Shown piece by piece: positions 46,154 through 56,467 of a stretch of DNA of 60,000 nucleotides (position 1 is the stretch's first letter; each line of letters opens with the position of its first letter). Position numbers and translations under genes: made by a program. This DNA is from Cristatella mucedo (lineage: Eukaryota > Bryozoa > Phylactolaemata > Cristatellidae): NCBI GenBank assembly GCA_009760855.2, contig WPIO01000016.1, positions 1,819,001 to 1,879,000 of the forward strand, in the 5' to 3' direction. The notes under the pieces are model-generated. The model made no database searches. It had not been told where the DNA came from and saw only the letters and a list, made by a program, of their open reading frames with translations.

Positions 46154-46754
46154 CTAAAAATTAATTTCTTCCTTGGATATATAATCCAGCTCCTCTATTT
46201 TTTTCCTCACACTACCAACATAACCATCTGTCCTACTAACAGCTGGAACAACAGATTTCTCTTTGATTACCTTCTCTATTTCTTTATATGCCCTTGGATC
46301 ATTCTCTTTAAGAGTCTCCGAATAGTCTTCTACTTCTGGCTCTTCTTCTATCTTTGCTTTACGACTCTTTTTAGATTTTGGTTTAAGTTTGTCCAACATC
46401 GCACGTTTAATCTCAAGATCCATCTCTTTAATCTTTCTATCGTAATCCTTTTCTTTTCTCAAGTTCATATTCAAGTTCTTTCTTTCTTCTTTCTTCGTCA
46501 AGTTTATCATCCATCTCTCTACGTTTGTTAGCATATTCTTCGTCTATCTTTTCTTTCTTTGTTTGTAGTTCAATCAGTTTTCTTGCTTGATGCATTTCAA
46601 TACCTTTGTTAGCAATATTCATACTAAGACCTGTTAATCCAGTTAATACAGGTGCTACTTTACCAACACCATCAATTACTTTATCTAATAATCCTGGTCC
46701 ATGGTATTTACCACCATGTACTTTACCATGACCAATTCTTGCATAACTACCCAT
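46154..46754 (-). pseudogene. Gly-rich/coiled-coil virion-associated protein, one frameshift
   Basis: It starts at 46754 (motif AATATAGAGCA before the ATG) with a basic Gly/His-rich N-terminus (MGSYARIGHGKVHGGKYHGPG), then a hydrophobic Gly-rich segment (GKVAPVLTGLTGLSMNIANKG, possible membrane-active region) and a long charged coiled coil (KKEKIDEEYANKRREMDD onward). A single frameshift near 46440 divides the coiled coil from the acidic C-terminus. Its place between capsid genes suggests a minor structural or core protein; the exact role is unknown. Confidence 0.6.
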
Positions 46755-46763
46755 TGCTCTATA

Positions 46764-47657
46764 TTACTTTGAAATTTCTATTGTTGCAGTAACATCTGAA
46801 ACAATATCTACAGGATTTCCATTTTGACCAGTTCGCCTTATTCTGAAACTACTTATTGAATCTATATCACCACGTGTTGGTAAATACAATATATTAGGAA
46901 TGTGTAAATCCACTTTCTCACCAGGATTAATATCATCAATGCCAATAACATATAGAGATACAGATTTCTCTAAAAATCCACTTCTTCGTTCTATATAATT
47001 CTTAAATGAATCAACTAAATCACAATCTACACTAATCCACCCAACTCCTTTATTATCAGGTAATAGCATTTTATTCCATGCTATATAAATACCAGAGAAA
47101 TACATTGCTTTTTCTATCGCTTCATATTTCGTTCCACTGACCATTGCAGAATCAAAAGATCCATGTTCATGTGAATTAAAACCTAGCATATCTCCTGTAG
47201 TTTGTTTAACATCAACTGCATTGCTTCCAAGTAAAACAACGTAATTAGTTAAAACTTGCATAATTATTTTATCCTCTGTGTCAACACTAAATCTTATTCC
47301 ACGACTATCTTTATTTTTTGTGTCATATTTAATGTGTCATTAAGAACTTTAACTTTTTTAGTACAATCATAATAACCAAGAAGAATAGTAATTGAAGAAC
47401 TTATTGTAGCATCTAAAGTAGTTCTATACCAAAGCATATCATTAACTCCATTAATACTAATACTACTACAATTATTACTAATACTATTAATCCATCATTA
47501 ATACTCCAGTAACAACATTTGATATAATTCTATTCGTATAAGTAAACTCTACTCTACGCAACCCAACTTTATTATAACCTGAATCAGATCCAAGCATAAT
47601 TGGCGGTACTAATGTTTTTGATTCTGAAATACTTGTTCCAGTTAATCCTGTAGACAT
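46764..47657 (-). pseudogene. Probable minor structural protein (C-terminal 165 codons intact)
   Basis: The frame from 47261 to 46764 is clean for 165 codons. Upstream, three coherent segments back to an ATG at 47657 (start MSTGLTGTSIS) connect to it through frameshifts near 47487 and at an A-run near 47315. Content is beta-rich (LYVIGIDDINPGEKVDLHIP), without known catalytic motifs. Its position between two capsid-associated genes makes a penton or other minor capsid role plausible, but I cannot assign it by motif. Confidence 0.5.
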
Positions 47658-47664
47658 TCTTATA

Positions 47665-48527
47665 TTAAACCTCAAGAGTTTCTATAACAACTGTAATTTG
47701 TTGTGAACTAAAATCTGATAGTTTCAAATTTTGATCAGTGACAGTAATTATTAAATCAGAAATATAATCACTAGTAATATTATGATATTCAATCGTATTT
47801 GGTTCATGTACCATTTGTTCCCATGGATAGAAATTGTAGGCAAAACTTCTTAATACTTGTGTTTCTCTTCCATTTATAAAACTTGTTCCACTAGCAACTA
47901 AATTACAATTTACAAGTATTAGATTTAGATCAGATACCAAAACCTCGTTTTCAGAAATAAACTTAACATTAGGTGAACAAATCACTTTATCTGTAATACT
48001 TGGATAAAGAGTTGAAAAGTTTGGATCTGTTGTATAAGCAGAACCATTAAAACCAAGAATACTAGAAATACTAGATTTACTAGCAAGAAAAGTCCAACCA
48101 ATAGGCATTTTAATCCAAGAATTAGAAGTAGCAGTATCTACTCCTAACTCAAACTTATCTGTAGTTGCAACTGATTGTGTAACAGAGTTATTTATAATAT
48201 CTACAATACCAATATTTACATCATCAAAGATTGCAGAGTAAATTCCAGGTCTTATTGTTGTTGTTTGTTCTGATCCACCAGAAACTCTATAAACAAAAGT
48301 ACTATTTGAATTTTTAATATTTCTAATAGAGTAAGTTCCAACAAACTTCTTAAAACAAATTTAAAAAATTTTATTTCTCAAAAAATTGGTTTGCTAATGT
48401 GAGACTTAATAGGATTAGTATTTCCAGTTATATTAAATATATATCCCTCTTTACTTGATTGACTAGATTTTCTAATGCTTTCAACACTTTTATATATGCC
48501 ATTAACACTTTTTAAAAAATCACTCAT
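47665..48527 (-). pseudogene. Capsid-associated beta-rich protein typical of Mavericks
   Basis: The ATG at 48527 follows ATATATAGAA and lies 2 nt after the previous gene's stop. After a short N-terminus broken by a TGA and a frameshift near 48360, about 220 codons are open. They include TTTIRPGIYS, ILGFNGSAY, LILVNCNLVASG and the end DLIITVTDQNLKLSDFSSQQ. That order (PG-Y-S, LGF, V-C-N, I-x-D-Q) is familiar from a conserved Polinton/adintovirus structural protein often considered a minor capsid component. The assignment rests on motif memory, not alignment. Confidence 0.55.
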
Positions 48528-48529
48528 TT

Positions 48530-49680
48530 CTATATATCATATAAAAGTTTATTTATCTTTGCGACATAACTCTTTGGAACTTTTCTAGACTTAGCAAGAT
48601 AATCAACAGCAGCACTGATTGAATTTACAACTCCTTTATTTCCAAAAGCAAGCTCACGTAACCACAGATCAATCTTATCAAACACTTCTTTATCACTACT
48701 TGCAACTAATGGAATTACTTTCATTCCTTGACCTATTGCTTCTGGTTTAAACTTTGTTATAAGATACTCAAAAATTATTTCTTCTGGTTCTGTCCTTTTC
48801 TTCTTTGAATATAATTTTGTAAAAATATTAAAAAGAGCCCCATCAAATTGTTCTTTCTTTTTTTATTAAGATTTTTTACACTATTTCTTATTTTGCCTTA
48901 TACTTCACCTTTAGTAACAAGTTCAAAAAGAATATACTTATCACTAACAACTAGAGGAGTAGCAGCAATTGCAAGTGGTTCATCTTCTTGTAGTTCCTGT
49001 GCTTTTGGTTTTTTACTTTTTCGTGCACCAGTTGAAGGATGGACATTAAAATTATCAGCAATAAATTTACGAGTTTCTTTAAGGTATAGCATTGTTTCAT
49101 CATTAGGTGCATTTGTAATTGCACCATTCATTATATTAAGTGCTCTTTTAGGATTTCCATTTATAAATGTATCAACTGCTCTTTTAAAAGTTCTTATAAT
49201 ATCAGCCGTTGATTTTTCTTCTATAACTTTTTGTGCTCGATGTAACACTTTTTTGTTTCTTCTTTATATTCAAGTACATTTTTCAATTGATCTTTATATT
49301 CTGAATTCATATTTTCCATTAAACCTTTTAGTTTTTCTCCATATTTAAACGCATCAAAACCCAAAGCTTTTTGTATTTCGTCGCTTCTTTTCATTTCTAT
49401 AGTAAGATTTGGTCTGATTTGTTTTAGTTTATTAATATCTATTTCTCCTGAATTATCTTTTGATATTTCTATAGCATATTCATTTAATTCATGTTCTACT
49501 CCATCTCTTGCAACCATCTCTGCTTCAATTCTGTATATTTCTTGACTGTTATCAAGTATAGAAGCAACACGTAAACTTTTTAAGTTAATTAGTTTATTTT
49601 CTAAATTAAGTGCTTCTTGTACAATTCCTCTATAAGATTTATTTTTACTTGTGTATATTTTTCCATTAATAATTCCTATA
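48530..49680 (-). pseudogene. Unidentified alpha-helical protein of the element
   Basis: Coherent segments run from about 49680 (KIYTSKNKSYRGIVQEAL) through KLKQIRPNLTIEMKRSDE and the helical KVIEEKSTADIIRTFKRAVD to a C-terminus AVDYLAKSRKVPKSYVAKIN ending at 48530. Breaks are a frameshift near 49240, an in-frame TAA near 48898 and a shift in an A-run near 48860. No catalytic motif is recognised. Its stop codon TAG is embedded in the TATATAGAA motif that precedes the next gene. Confidence 0.5.
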
Positions 49681-49684
49681 TCTA

Positions 49685-50359
49685 TTAGGTATTAAAAATA
49701 GTTATTAATTGTTTTCCTGTACTATCAACACTCCAAAATCTTCCTTCTGATTCAGTTTTAGTTAAATCAATAACACAATATCCAAATCTATTTCTTGTAC
49801 CAGAGTTAACCCATTCGTTGAATTGCCTTCTAACTGTCTTACCAACATATGCATCCCGAATATATTCAATATCAGTACTATTTTGTTTAAAAATTATAAC
49901 CATATTTATATTGTTTCTAATTTTTTGTCTAGGAATATTAGTAAATCCTTGAGCAAGATAAAATATGTTCAATCCTTTATGAATTCCCCGAGTGAAATAG
50001 TCTACAATTTTTATTGATCTTCTAGCATAAGATCATCTAGTACAACAACATTCTTACAATTCTTATAAGAATCGACTTCTGGCATAGCATCAATACCATT
50101 AACCCAAACATAAGAACGATTTTCTTTAGTCATTGACATAAGACCACGATATAACTTTTGATCTAAACTTGAAGCAATGAGTGTACAAGTATCATAGTTT
50201 AACATACCATAAAATATCCAATTCATTACTTACTAACTGTGATTTACCTGAACCACTTGGTCCAAGTACTAATGCTCTAATAGGCACATTAGGTAATGGT
50301 TCTTGATGTCCTGTATCAACATCCTGTCCAAAATTAAAAGCTCCAACTCTTAATGACAT
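49685..50359 (-). pseudogene. A32-type (FtsK/HerA-like) genome-packaging ATPase
   Basis: This ATPase pumps the viral genome into the capsid. The N-terminus has a Walker A LVLGPSGSGKSQL (about 50240-50280), the Walker B is NVVVLDDLMLE (about 50020-50060), and a downstream IFYLAQGFTNIPRQKIRNN segment (about 49905-49965) matches the conserved sensor region of this family. The frame is broken near 50225 and 50015. The ATG at 50359 is preceded by AATATAGAAA, and only 19 bp separate it from the plus-strand gene at 50379, a divergent pair sharing the control region. Confidence 0.85.
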
Positions 50360-50378
50360 TTTCTATATTATTATAGAT

Positions 50379-50690
50379 ATGGAAATTTATTGCTTGAAGT
50401 GTTAAAAACCAACCGATATAATTCATGAAGAATATGTTGTGGTGGATAGTACTAAAGGATTAAGAGGAATGGTAAAATGAGTTTGTACTATTTGTGAAAG
50501 AAAGAAATCTAAATTTGTCAAACTTAGAACTGTTAATGTTGGAACAGGTGTTTAGGGTTTAGGGTTTACATGGAAAGAAACTTGGAACAGGAGTACTAGC
50601 ACATGGTAAAAAACTTGGTTCTTGTGTTGAAAACAAACAAAAAATAATTACTGAACTAAAAAAGACTATAGACAAACTAAAATAAAAGTA
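50379..50690 (+). pseudogene. Zinc-ribbon-like small protein (DUF5679-like)
   Basis: It starts MEIYCLKC and contains a second pair VCTICERKK about 32 residues later: the CxxC...CxxC arrangement of small zinc ribbons found in adenovirus- and Maverick-like viruses. An in-frame TAA follows the first pair and a TGA precedes the second. A GlyLys-rich second half (HGKKLGTGVLAHGKKLG) follows a TTTAGGG-type repeat at 50551-50567. It may have read on into the protease frame. Confidence 0.5.
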
Positions 50691-51074
50691 AAATCAACAC
50701 CACTAACAGATCTAGAAATAAATAATTATGTAAAAGAATTAGATGTAAAAAACTTTAGAGGTGTCTTTGCAAGAAATGAACTAACAAAACCACTAAAAAA
50801 TGGATGTCTTATTTTTAATACAGGAAAATAAGATTTCGCAATCTATCATTGGGGAGCGCTAAAAAAAAGAAGGTAAAAATGTTTTTACTTTGATTCATTT
50901 GGAGCTCCACCAATGCCAGAAGTATTTGATTACTTTGGTATTATGCCAAACTTTCAAACCTTTAAACTACAAGAATACAATCAAACAGATTGTGGAAGAA
51001 GATGTTAAATCTTTCTAAAAACTAATGCAAGAAACAGATTTTGGAACGACAGTGCAATTATTAATTTATTTTAA
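50684..51074 (+). pseudogene. Adenain-like (Ulp1-fold) cysteine protease
   Basis: This is the maturation protease that cleaves virion proteins. The N-terminal lead-in is LTDLEINNYVKEL..NFRGVFARNEL. The catalytic His is in AIYHWGAL (about 50840), the acidic residue in FDSFGAPP (about 50890), the oxyanion Gln in KLQEYNQ, and the Cys in TDCGRRC (about 50990). All four catalytic positions are recognisable. Damage comprises in-frame TAA codons before DFAIYHW and after CGRRC and a probable shift in an A8 run near 50860. The start codon is uncertain. Confidence 0.75.
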
Positions 51075-51098
51075 ACATTTTATTGTCTCTATATAGAA

Positions 51099-51577
51099 AT
51101 GGAAAACAAGAAATTTAATGTGTTTGAAGTTCTTCTAGTTGTAATCCCAAAAGGAAAACCTTCACGTGTTTACATTGAAGAGAAGTTTACTAAAGATTAT
51201 AAACCTTACTTCAATGCATGGAATTATATCAGTGAAGATATGAGACCTGCTCTTGAAGATATTGTTAATATAGCAAGTAACAAACTTGAATTCAGTGGTT
51301 ACAATTTATCTCAACAGTAAACTATTGGAGTGAGAGTTGATTTAGGTAATAAACTAAGTATATTCTTCGATCAAAAGAACAAACAATTAAAGTTTAATAG
51401 CATTGTTGATGTAATTTAAAAACTTGGAACTGATTTTGCTAATACTGGTATTCTAGATAGAAGTTATGTAACTAGATACTTTTTTCTGAATACAGACTTA
51501 ATATTAGATTGAAACTAGATCAAGTTAAAGTTTATAATATTGTTAAATAAAGCGAATTCAATCCTGCTGATTACTAG
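51099..51577 (+). pseudogene. Unidentified protein of the element
   Basis: The ATG at 51099 is 1 nt after TATATAGA (51090-51097). A 73-codon clean frame (MENKKFNVFEVLLVV...) runs into TAA at 51318, after which the same frame continues coherently (TIGVRVDLGNKLSIFFDQ) past a further TAA at 51418. A frameshift near 51480 leads to RLNIRLKLDQVKVYN and more TAA/TAG codons. No family is recognised. Confidence 0.45.
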
Positions 51578-51645
51578 ACATAAAAAACAATAAAAACAAA
51601 AATATTTAAAAAATAAACAAAATAAAAATTAGATTAGTTAAATTT

Positions 51646-52420
51646 TTATATCTGTATTCTAGTTATATCTAACATTCTATCAACAATACCGCGAGCATAG
51701 TTTTTTATCTTATTTAAACTTGCATGATTACTTACTTTATTTTTTAGAAAATCAGATTAGTTGCAAATGATTTGCTTAACATACCACCAATACTTAGACC
51801 TAACTTAGCTTTAGCTGCCATAACAGCTACAACAGTCTTAGCATCTTCTCTAACATAAGCAGGTTGTCTAGGATCTAATGCAATTCTAGCAGCAGATTCA
51901 GCTAAAACTAGATCAGAAATTTCATATGTCAGTTCGTTTAGGTTCAGACATTGAACTTGTCTCAGTATATGTATGGTCATGGATAAGTGCACGTTTATCT
52001 AAATTATTAATACCAGTATAACCTTGTTCCATTCTTTGAGTGAACTTTGTTCCTGGACCTGCGTAACTATATTTACCAGTGTTGTTGAATGAGCCATTTG
52101 GAACATATTCAGATTTAATACCAGCAGGTAATTTCATATGCATCTCATGGTTACCAGTTAATTTTTTTTTATATAAAATCAACTAATCCTGAACCAACCT
52201 TTCTGTTTTGTTTTAGTTGTTTAATAGATAAATTCGATTGCAAGTCAATACCTTTTGATTTACACTTTTCTATTTTGTTTAGTTGAGTCTTTGTAACAAG
52301 AATAGAAGTGCTACCAGATAGATCAGCATGTTTTAATCTGTTAGAAATAGCTTCTTTTGATTTATTAATTAGATTTAGTTGATGGTCTGACAGATTAAGT
52401 TTTACTTCTTGATAATCCAT
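51646..52420 (-). pseudogene. PLA2-like minor virion protein
   Basis: The N-terminus (MDYQEVKLNLSDHQLNLINK, then ILVTKTQLNKIEK) is typical of Maverick/adintovirus virion core proteins. The middle carries a phospholipase-A2-like module: YAGPGTKFTQRMEQG (calcium-loop-like GPGT) followed by GINNLDKRALIHDHTY (HD..Y catalytic helix). In parvoviruses and related elements this domain breaches membranes during entry. A hydrophobic Ala/Gly-rich C-terminus follows. Frameshifts lie in an A9 run near 52175, near 51935 and near 51750. It is divergently oriented to the HNH gene. Confidence 0.65.
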
Positions 52421-52470
52421 TCTATCGTAAATTAAATTATTTTAAACAGTTAAGAAGTACTATATAGAAA

Positions 52471-53035
52471 ATGTCTTTGGATTATGAAGTTTCCGAATTG
52501 AGAGAACGTGTTATGGAATTGCTTGATTTTAACGCTTATACTGGCAAATTAACGAACGAAACTAATCGTGGTGGAACTGCACGAGTTGGAGAAGAATCTG
52601 AATCAATAGATGCATATGGATATAGAATTATTAGTATTGATTGAAAAAGATATAGAGCACACCGCTTGGCATGGATTATCACTTACAAAGAAATTCCAAT
52701 TTTTGAGCTAGATCATGTTAATTTAGATAAATTAGATAATAGAGTTTCAAATTTAGGAATTGCTTCTCATTCAGAAAATAATAGAAATAGAAGAAAACTT
52801 AAGAAATAATAAATCTAGATTCATAGGTGTATCTTGGAATAAAACAGCAAATAAATGAAGATCAGTCATATCAATAGATAAACAATATTATCAGTTGGGT
52901 CTATTTGATGATCCTGTTAATGCTGCTGAAACAAGGGACATGGTTGCAATACAATTACATTTAAGTTTTGCATGATTAAACTTTGAATACTGCTTTAAAG
53001 AAGATAACAAAATAGTTAGATATTCAGATTATTAA
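52471..53035 (+). pseudogene. HNH homing-type endonuclease with DNA-binding repeat
   Basis: The ATG follows TATATAGAAA (52461-52470). Domains in order are an NUMOD-like N-terminus (FNAYTGKLT), a RYRAHRLAWIITY segment, the HNH core FELDHVNLDKLDNRVSNLGIASHSEN, and an AP2-like FIGVSWNKTANK DNA-binding segment. Such genes are selfish endonucleases common in phages and giant viruses. There are three in-frame TGA codons (the one after TANK at a normally Trp position) and one frameshift in an A-run near 52795. It converges with the gene ending at 53032, overlapping by 3 bp. Confidence 0.75.
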
Positions 53036-53772
53036 TTCTTGCATCTCTTTTTCAATTCATCACGTAATTTCAACATTTCGTCATAAATTTCCTTTTGACT
53101 TGCTCCTCTAGAAAATAGATTACTCAATAAAATTGCAGACTCCGCTTTATAATTACATTCTTGTTTACCACCTACAGGTGAACTCTCTACTTTCTTAATA
53201 TCTCGTTTCAAATCTTCTGAATAACTTACTCCACCTTTTTCAACCAATTCTTTCCCCTGTTTCAAATAAGCAAGTCTGTTAGTGACCTCTTAATTCTGAA
53301 CTTTTTCAGATAGATCTATATCAACACCTTTATCCAATAGTTCTATCATGTTTCTGATGTCTATGATTGCATTTTGTAGTATGATTGCATTTTTTAGTCT
53401 TTCACTTTGAAGTGATAAAGCATTAATTCGTTCATGTGTATTCATATATGGTGCTCGTGCAGTATAAATTGTTTCGTCTATTTTTTTCCCTAAACATGCT
53501 ACAGCAACATTTATTGAAACTGCAAGTCCAACTGTTCTAACTATAGATGCTATACTCGCAATTATTGCCGGTATCGCTGGCAGAAAACCACCTGATCTAT
53601 CCTCAAGAAAGTTCTTCTTCCATGCTATTGGATCTAATTGTGTAGCATCCCAACTAACTTCCTCTCCAAATACATCAGATAAAAACTTGCTAGGGTTAAG
53701 ATACCAATCACTATTTGATTTCTCTGCTTCACGTAGTATTTTATTTATGTAAGTACGTAGTATTTTATTCAT
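53032..53772 (-). pseudogene. Membrane-spanning protein, single in-frame stop
   Basis: A 160-codon frame (53772-53290) continues in the same frame after one TAA to 53032, giving about 246 codons with no frameshift. A hydrophobic Ala/Ile-rich stretch (GGFLPAIPAIIASIASIVRTVGLAVSINVAV) could span a membrane twice. The C-terminus is a charged coiled coil (EIYDEMLKLRDELKKRCKN). No family is recognised; a virion membrane-active protein is possible. Confidence 0.5.
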
Positions 53773-53798
53773 GCAAGTCCTCTACCTTTTTATTCTTC

Positions 53799-53822
53799 AT
53801 ATATATATATATATATATATGT
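53799..53822. repeat. (TA)n at the promoter position of tail-fibre-like gene 2
   Basis: Twelve TA units occupy the interval where other genes of the element carry TATATAGA, 6 nt before the ATG at 53828. Confidence 0.85.
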
Positions 53823-53827
53823 ATGTA

Positions 53828-54636
53828 ATGGAAAAAGTAACTACAATTAACGGAAGTATTTATACTGATCTTGATGCAAATAGTAATAGAATAACTAACT
53901 TAGCTTATCCTGTTAATGATAGTAATGCAATAACATTAGATTGTGCTCTTAGTTCAAACTTGGGTAATAATGTTGCTACTAATGTTAGTGGATAATTAGC
54001 AACCGTTTCAACTTTATCTAACTTATTACCAAAGAATGGTGTAAAAGCAATGTCACAATTGAATTTTAAGTATGTTATTGGTATATCTGATAATTCTGCT
54101 GATGGAACTATTTACAATGATTTGACCTTATAAAGTAATAAACTATGGATTGTTAAAGAGCATGACATGAATATGGGAAATAAGAATATTATAAACTTAA
54201 AAGATTCTGATATTGTTACAAGACAGTACGTTGATAACAGTAAACAACAAGTAGGATTTAGGTATTTAGGATTGAGTTCTAATACTTATCCTAGTTTATT
54301 CAAACTGTTAGGTCTTAATATTGTTAATATTGCAACAGATTACTCCAGGTGATATGCCAATTATAGAAAAAGGAACTAAAAGAAAGTGAGCAAATGTAAC
54401 AGCACTTAAAACATTCATTCCTGGTACATTGTCCAACTTTGGAATGGTATCTGGTATAATGTACGAAACTGATAAAACAAATGCTTACTTAGATTTGACT
54501 AGTGATAGTACTTATGGTGTTAGTGGTACTTTAGTTTTAATAATTAATATTGATAAGAAGTTGTACTTATGCTGTTAATAAGTTTAATGCTGCAAGTGGA
54601 ATTATTGATGTAGACTTTATCGTTAGCCATGTATAG
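53828..54636 (+). pseudogene. Tail-fibre-like repeat protein 2
   Basis: It starts MEKVTTINGSIYTDLDAN, then NRITNLAYPVNDSNAITLD and a later NIINLKDSDIVTRQYVDN, the same repeat grammar as 40184-41046. The C-terminal half (GDMPIIEKGTKRK..) is distinct. Breaks are two in-frame TAA codons (about 53993 and 54131), a TGA (about 54389) and frameshifts near 54335 and 54557. Its TAG stop at 54634-54636 lies inside the GTATAGAA motif before the next gene. Confidence 0.6.
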
Positions 54637-54638
54637 AA

Positions 54639-55477
54639 ATGTTAGGTTATCGTAAAAAAGGAAGCAGTTCAAAAAACTATATTCGTAAGAGTGGTGATAT
54701 AATCTCTGGCAATCTAAATATTAATTTTAACTTGATAAAGGAATTAGGTGACCCTGTTGATGCTACTGATGCTGTAAACAGAAAGTATATAGATACTAAT
54801 TTTGTTACTCAAGTTTCAAGAGGAACTATTGCTGATGGTGATATTGACACGAACAATCACAGATTAATAGATTTAGCTAATCCTATTAATCCTAGTGATG
54901 CGGTTACAAAAGGTTATGCTGATAGTAAACTATCAAAAACAGGTGGAACTATTACAGGAACATTAACTGTAAATGGAATTGTAAGTGTTGATGGTCCACC
55001 TGCTTCAGATAATGATGTTCCAAATAAAGCATATGTTGATAATAATTTTCCAAAGTTAACTGGTGGAACTCTTGATGGAAATTTAGACTTAGTGATGGTG
55101 TAAATCTTGATTACCTAAATAGAATAACAGATGGAAATGTTGCAGTTGTAAATTTTCAAAGATTTGTAGATAGTTCATTACAAACAACAATTGGCAGTTG
55201 AACTGTTAATGGTAAATGGGTTAGTATGCTAGGAAATGTTTCTATTCCTAGTGGCATATTTGTTCTTTCAACTGTATATTCAATTATTTCAACTTTAACA
55301 AAAGTAATCATTCCTTTTCCACAAAATGGGATAAATACAAATAACTTTCCTTTTCAATTGTTTGGAAGTTATGCTCTAGATCCAAATAAAAACCTAGTGG
55401 AGGCCTCTCTATTTGTATGTACACAAGACCTATTTGATAAAACTATAAATGTAACATTTTATATAGCAGCATATTAA
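54639..55477 (+). pseudogene. Tail-fibre-like repeat protein 3
   Basis: The longest repeat region of the four paralogues has a clean 154-codon frame with three units: YIRKSGDIISGNLNINFN, LGDPVDATDAVNRKYIDTNF, and LANPINPSDAVTKGYADSKL followed by GGTITGTLTVNG. After a frameshift near 55090 and a TGA near 55198, an 80-codon C-terminal head (VSMLGNVSIPSGIFVLST...FYIAAY) ends at 55477. A trimeric beta-helical or coiled-coil shaft with a variable receptor-binding tip would be the phage-like interpretation; function in an animal virus is inferred only. Confidence 0.62.
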
Positions 55478-55479
55478 AA

Positions 55480-56467
55480 ATGCTTAGTAGAAAAGAATTA
55501 GAAATGAATGGAACATTAGATTTTAATTCAAATAGAATAGTAAAAAATGGAATTACAGTTGATTCATTAGAAACAGTTAGCAAATCATTTGCAGATAACA
55601 ATTATTTAAGAAAATATTCAGACCAAATAGTTAGAGGTGATTTATCTGAAAACTCAAATAAAAAATGTAAATATATCTGATCCTGTTGCATTAGAAGACA
55701 TAGCGACAAAACAATAGATTGATACAAAAGTTGGTACAGGTAATGAAGAAATTATAATGGGTATATTAAATACAAATAGATTAATTACGAATGATACCCA
55801 TAATATCTTATATATAAAGAATAGACTAGTGCATTATTTTTAAGGAATACATTGCAAGAAAGTAATTCATTTTTATTAAACGCTTATTTAAGAGTTAAGA
55901 ATGTAACTAATTTAGCAAGTACAACAAATAATTCATTAGCGAAACTATCAGATATAAATATAAAAAAATTAGTATACACAAAGATAAGGATAAAGGTAAA
56001 AGATATAAATAATGCAACTGATGGTGCTAGTAATTTCGTTAATTTTCTAATTAGTTTATAAAAAACTTAATTATAGTGGTTCGTTTGTACCATATAGTGT
56101 TAGTCCAGAATCAAGTAGAGTTTATTATAGTTATTAATGCAAATATTATTATGAATATTGAAAAACATCAGATAGTGATATTATTGTTGGAGATTTTTAC
56201 CATAAGGTTGCTAGTAACCCAAGTTTTTCTTCTTACTTTAAAACAAAATATTATGGCATTGTAGAAAATGTTTTTATTAAATAATTCTCTATCTGATTTT
56301 ACTGTTTCAAATAATCCTTCAAAAATTACGTTAATTTTAATATTAAATATCCACTTTTGAATACTTCCTATATTACAGCACCAACTGACACAGATTATAT
56401 TGAGATTGATTTAGTTAAAGGAGTTTATTATTCTCCTTTAACATCTATTACAGTTTCCAATCCATAG
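55480..56467 (+). pseudogene. Tail-fibre-like repeat protein 4
   Basis: It begins MLSRKELEMNGTLDFNSNRIV with the fibre-type LDFNSNRI..DSLETVSKSFADNNYLRKYS repeat, then ISDPVALEDIATKQ with a TAG at the position where paralogues have Tyr. Frames shift repeatedly after 55800; a final open segment (LLNTSYITAPTDTDYIEIDL) ends at 56467. It overlaps the 3' end of the convergent minus-strand gene by 20 bp. Confidence 0.5.

Noticed and set aside
50551-50567. TTTAGGGTTTAGGGTTT, an interstitial telomere-like sequence
   Set aside because: Only about two and a half units, so chance or slippage within a broken gene is the simpler explanation.
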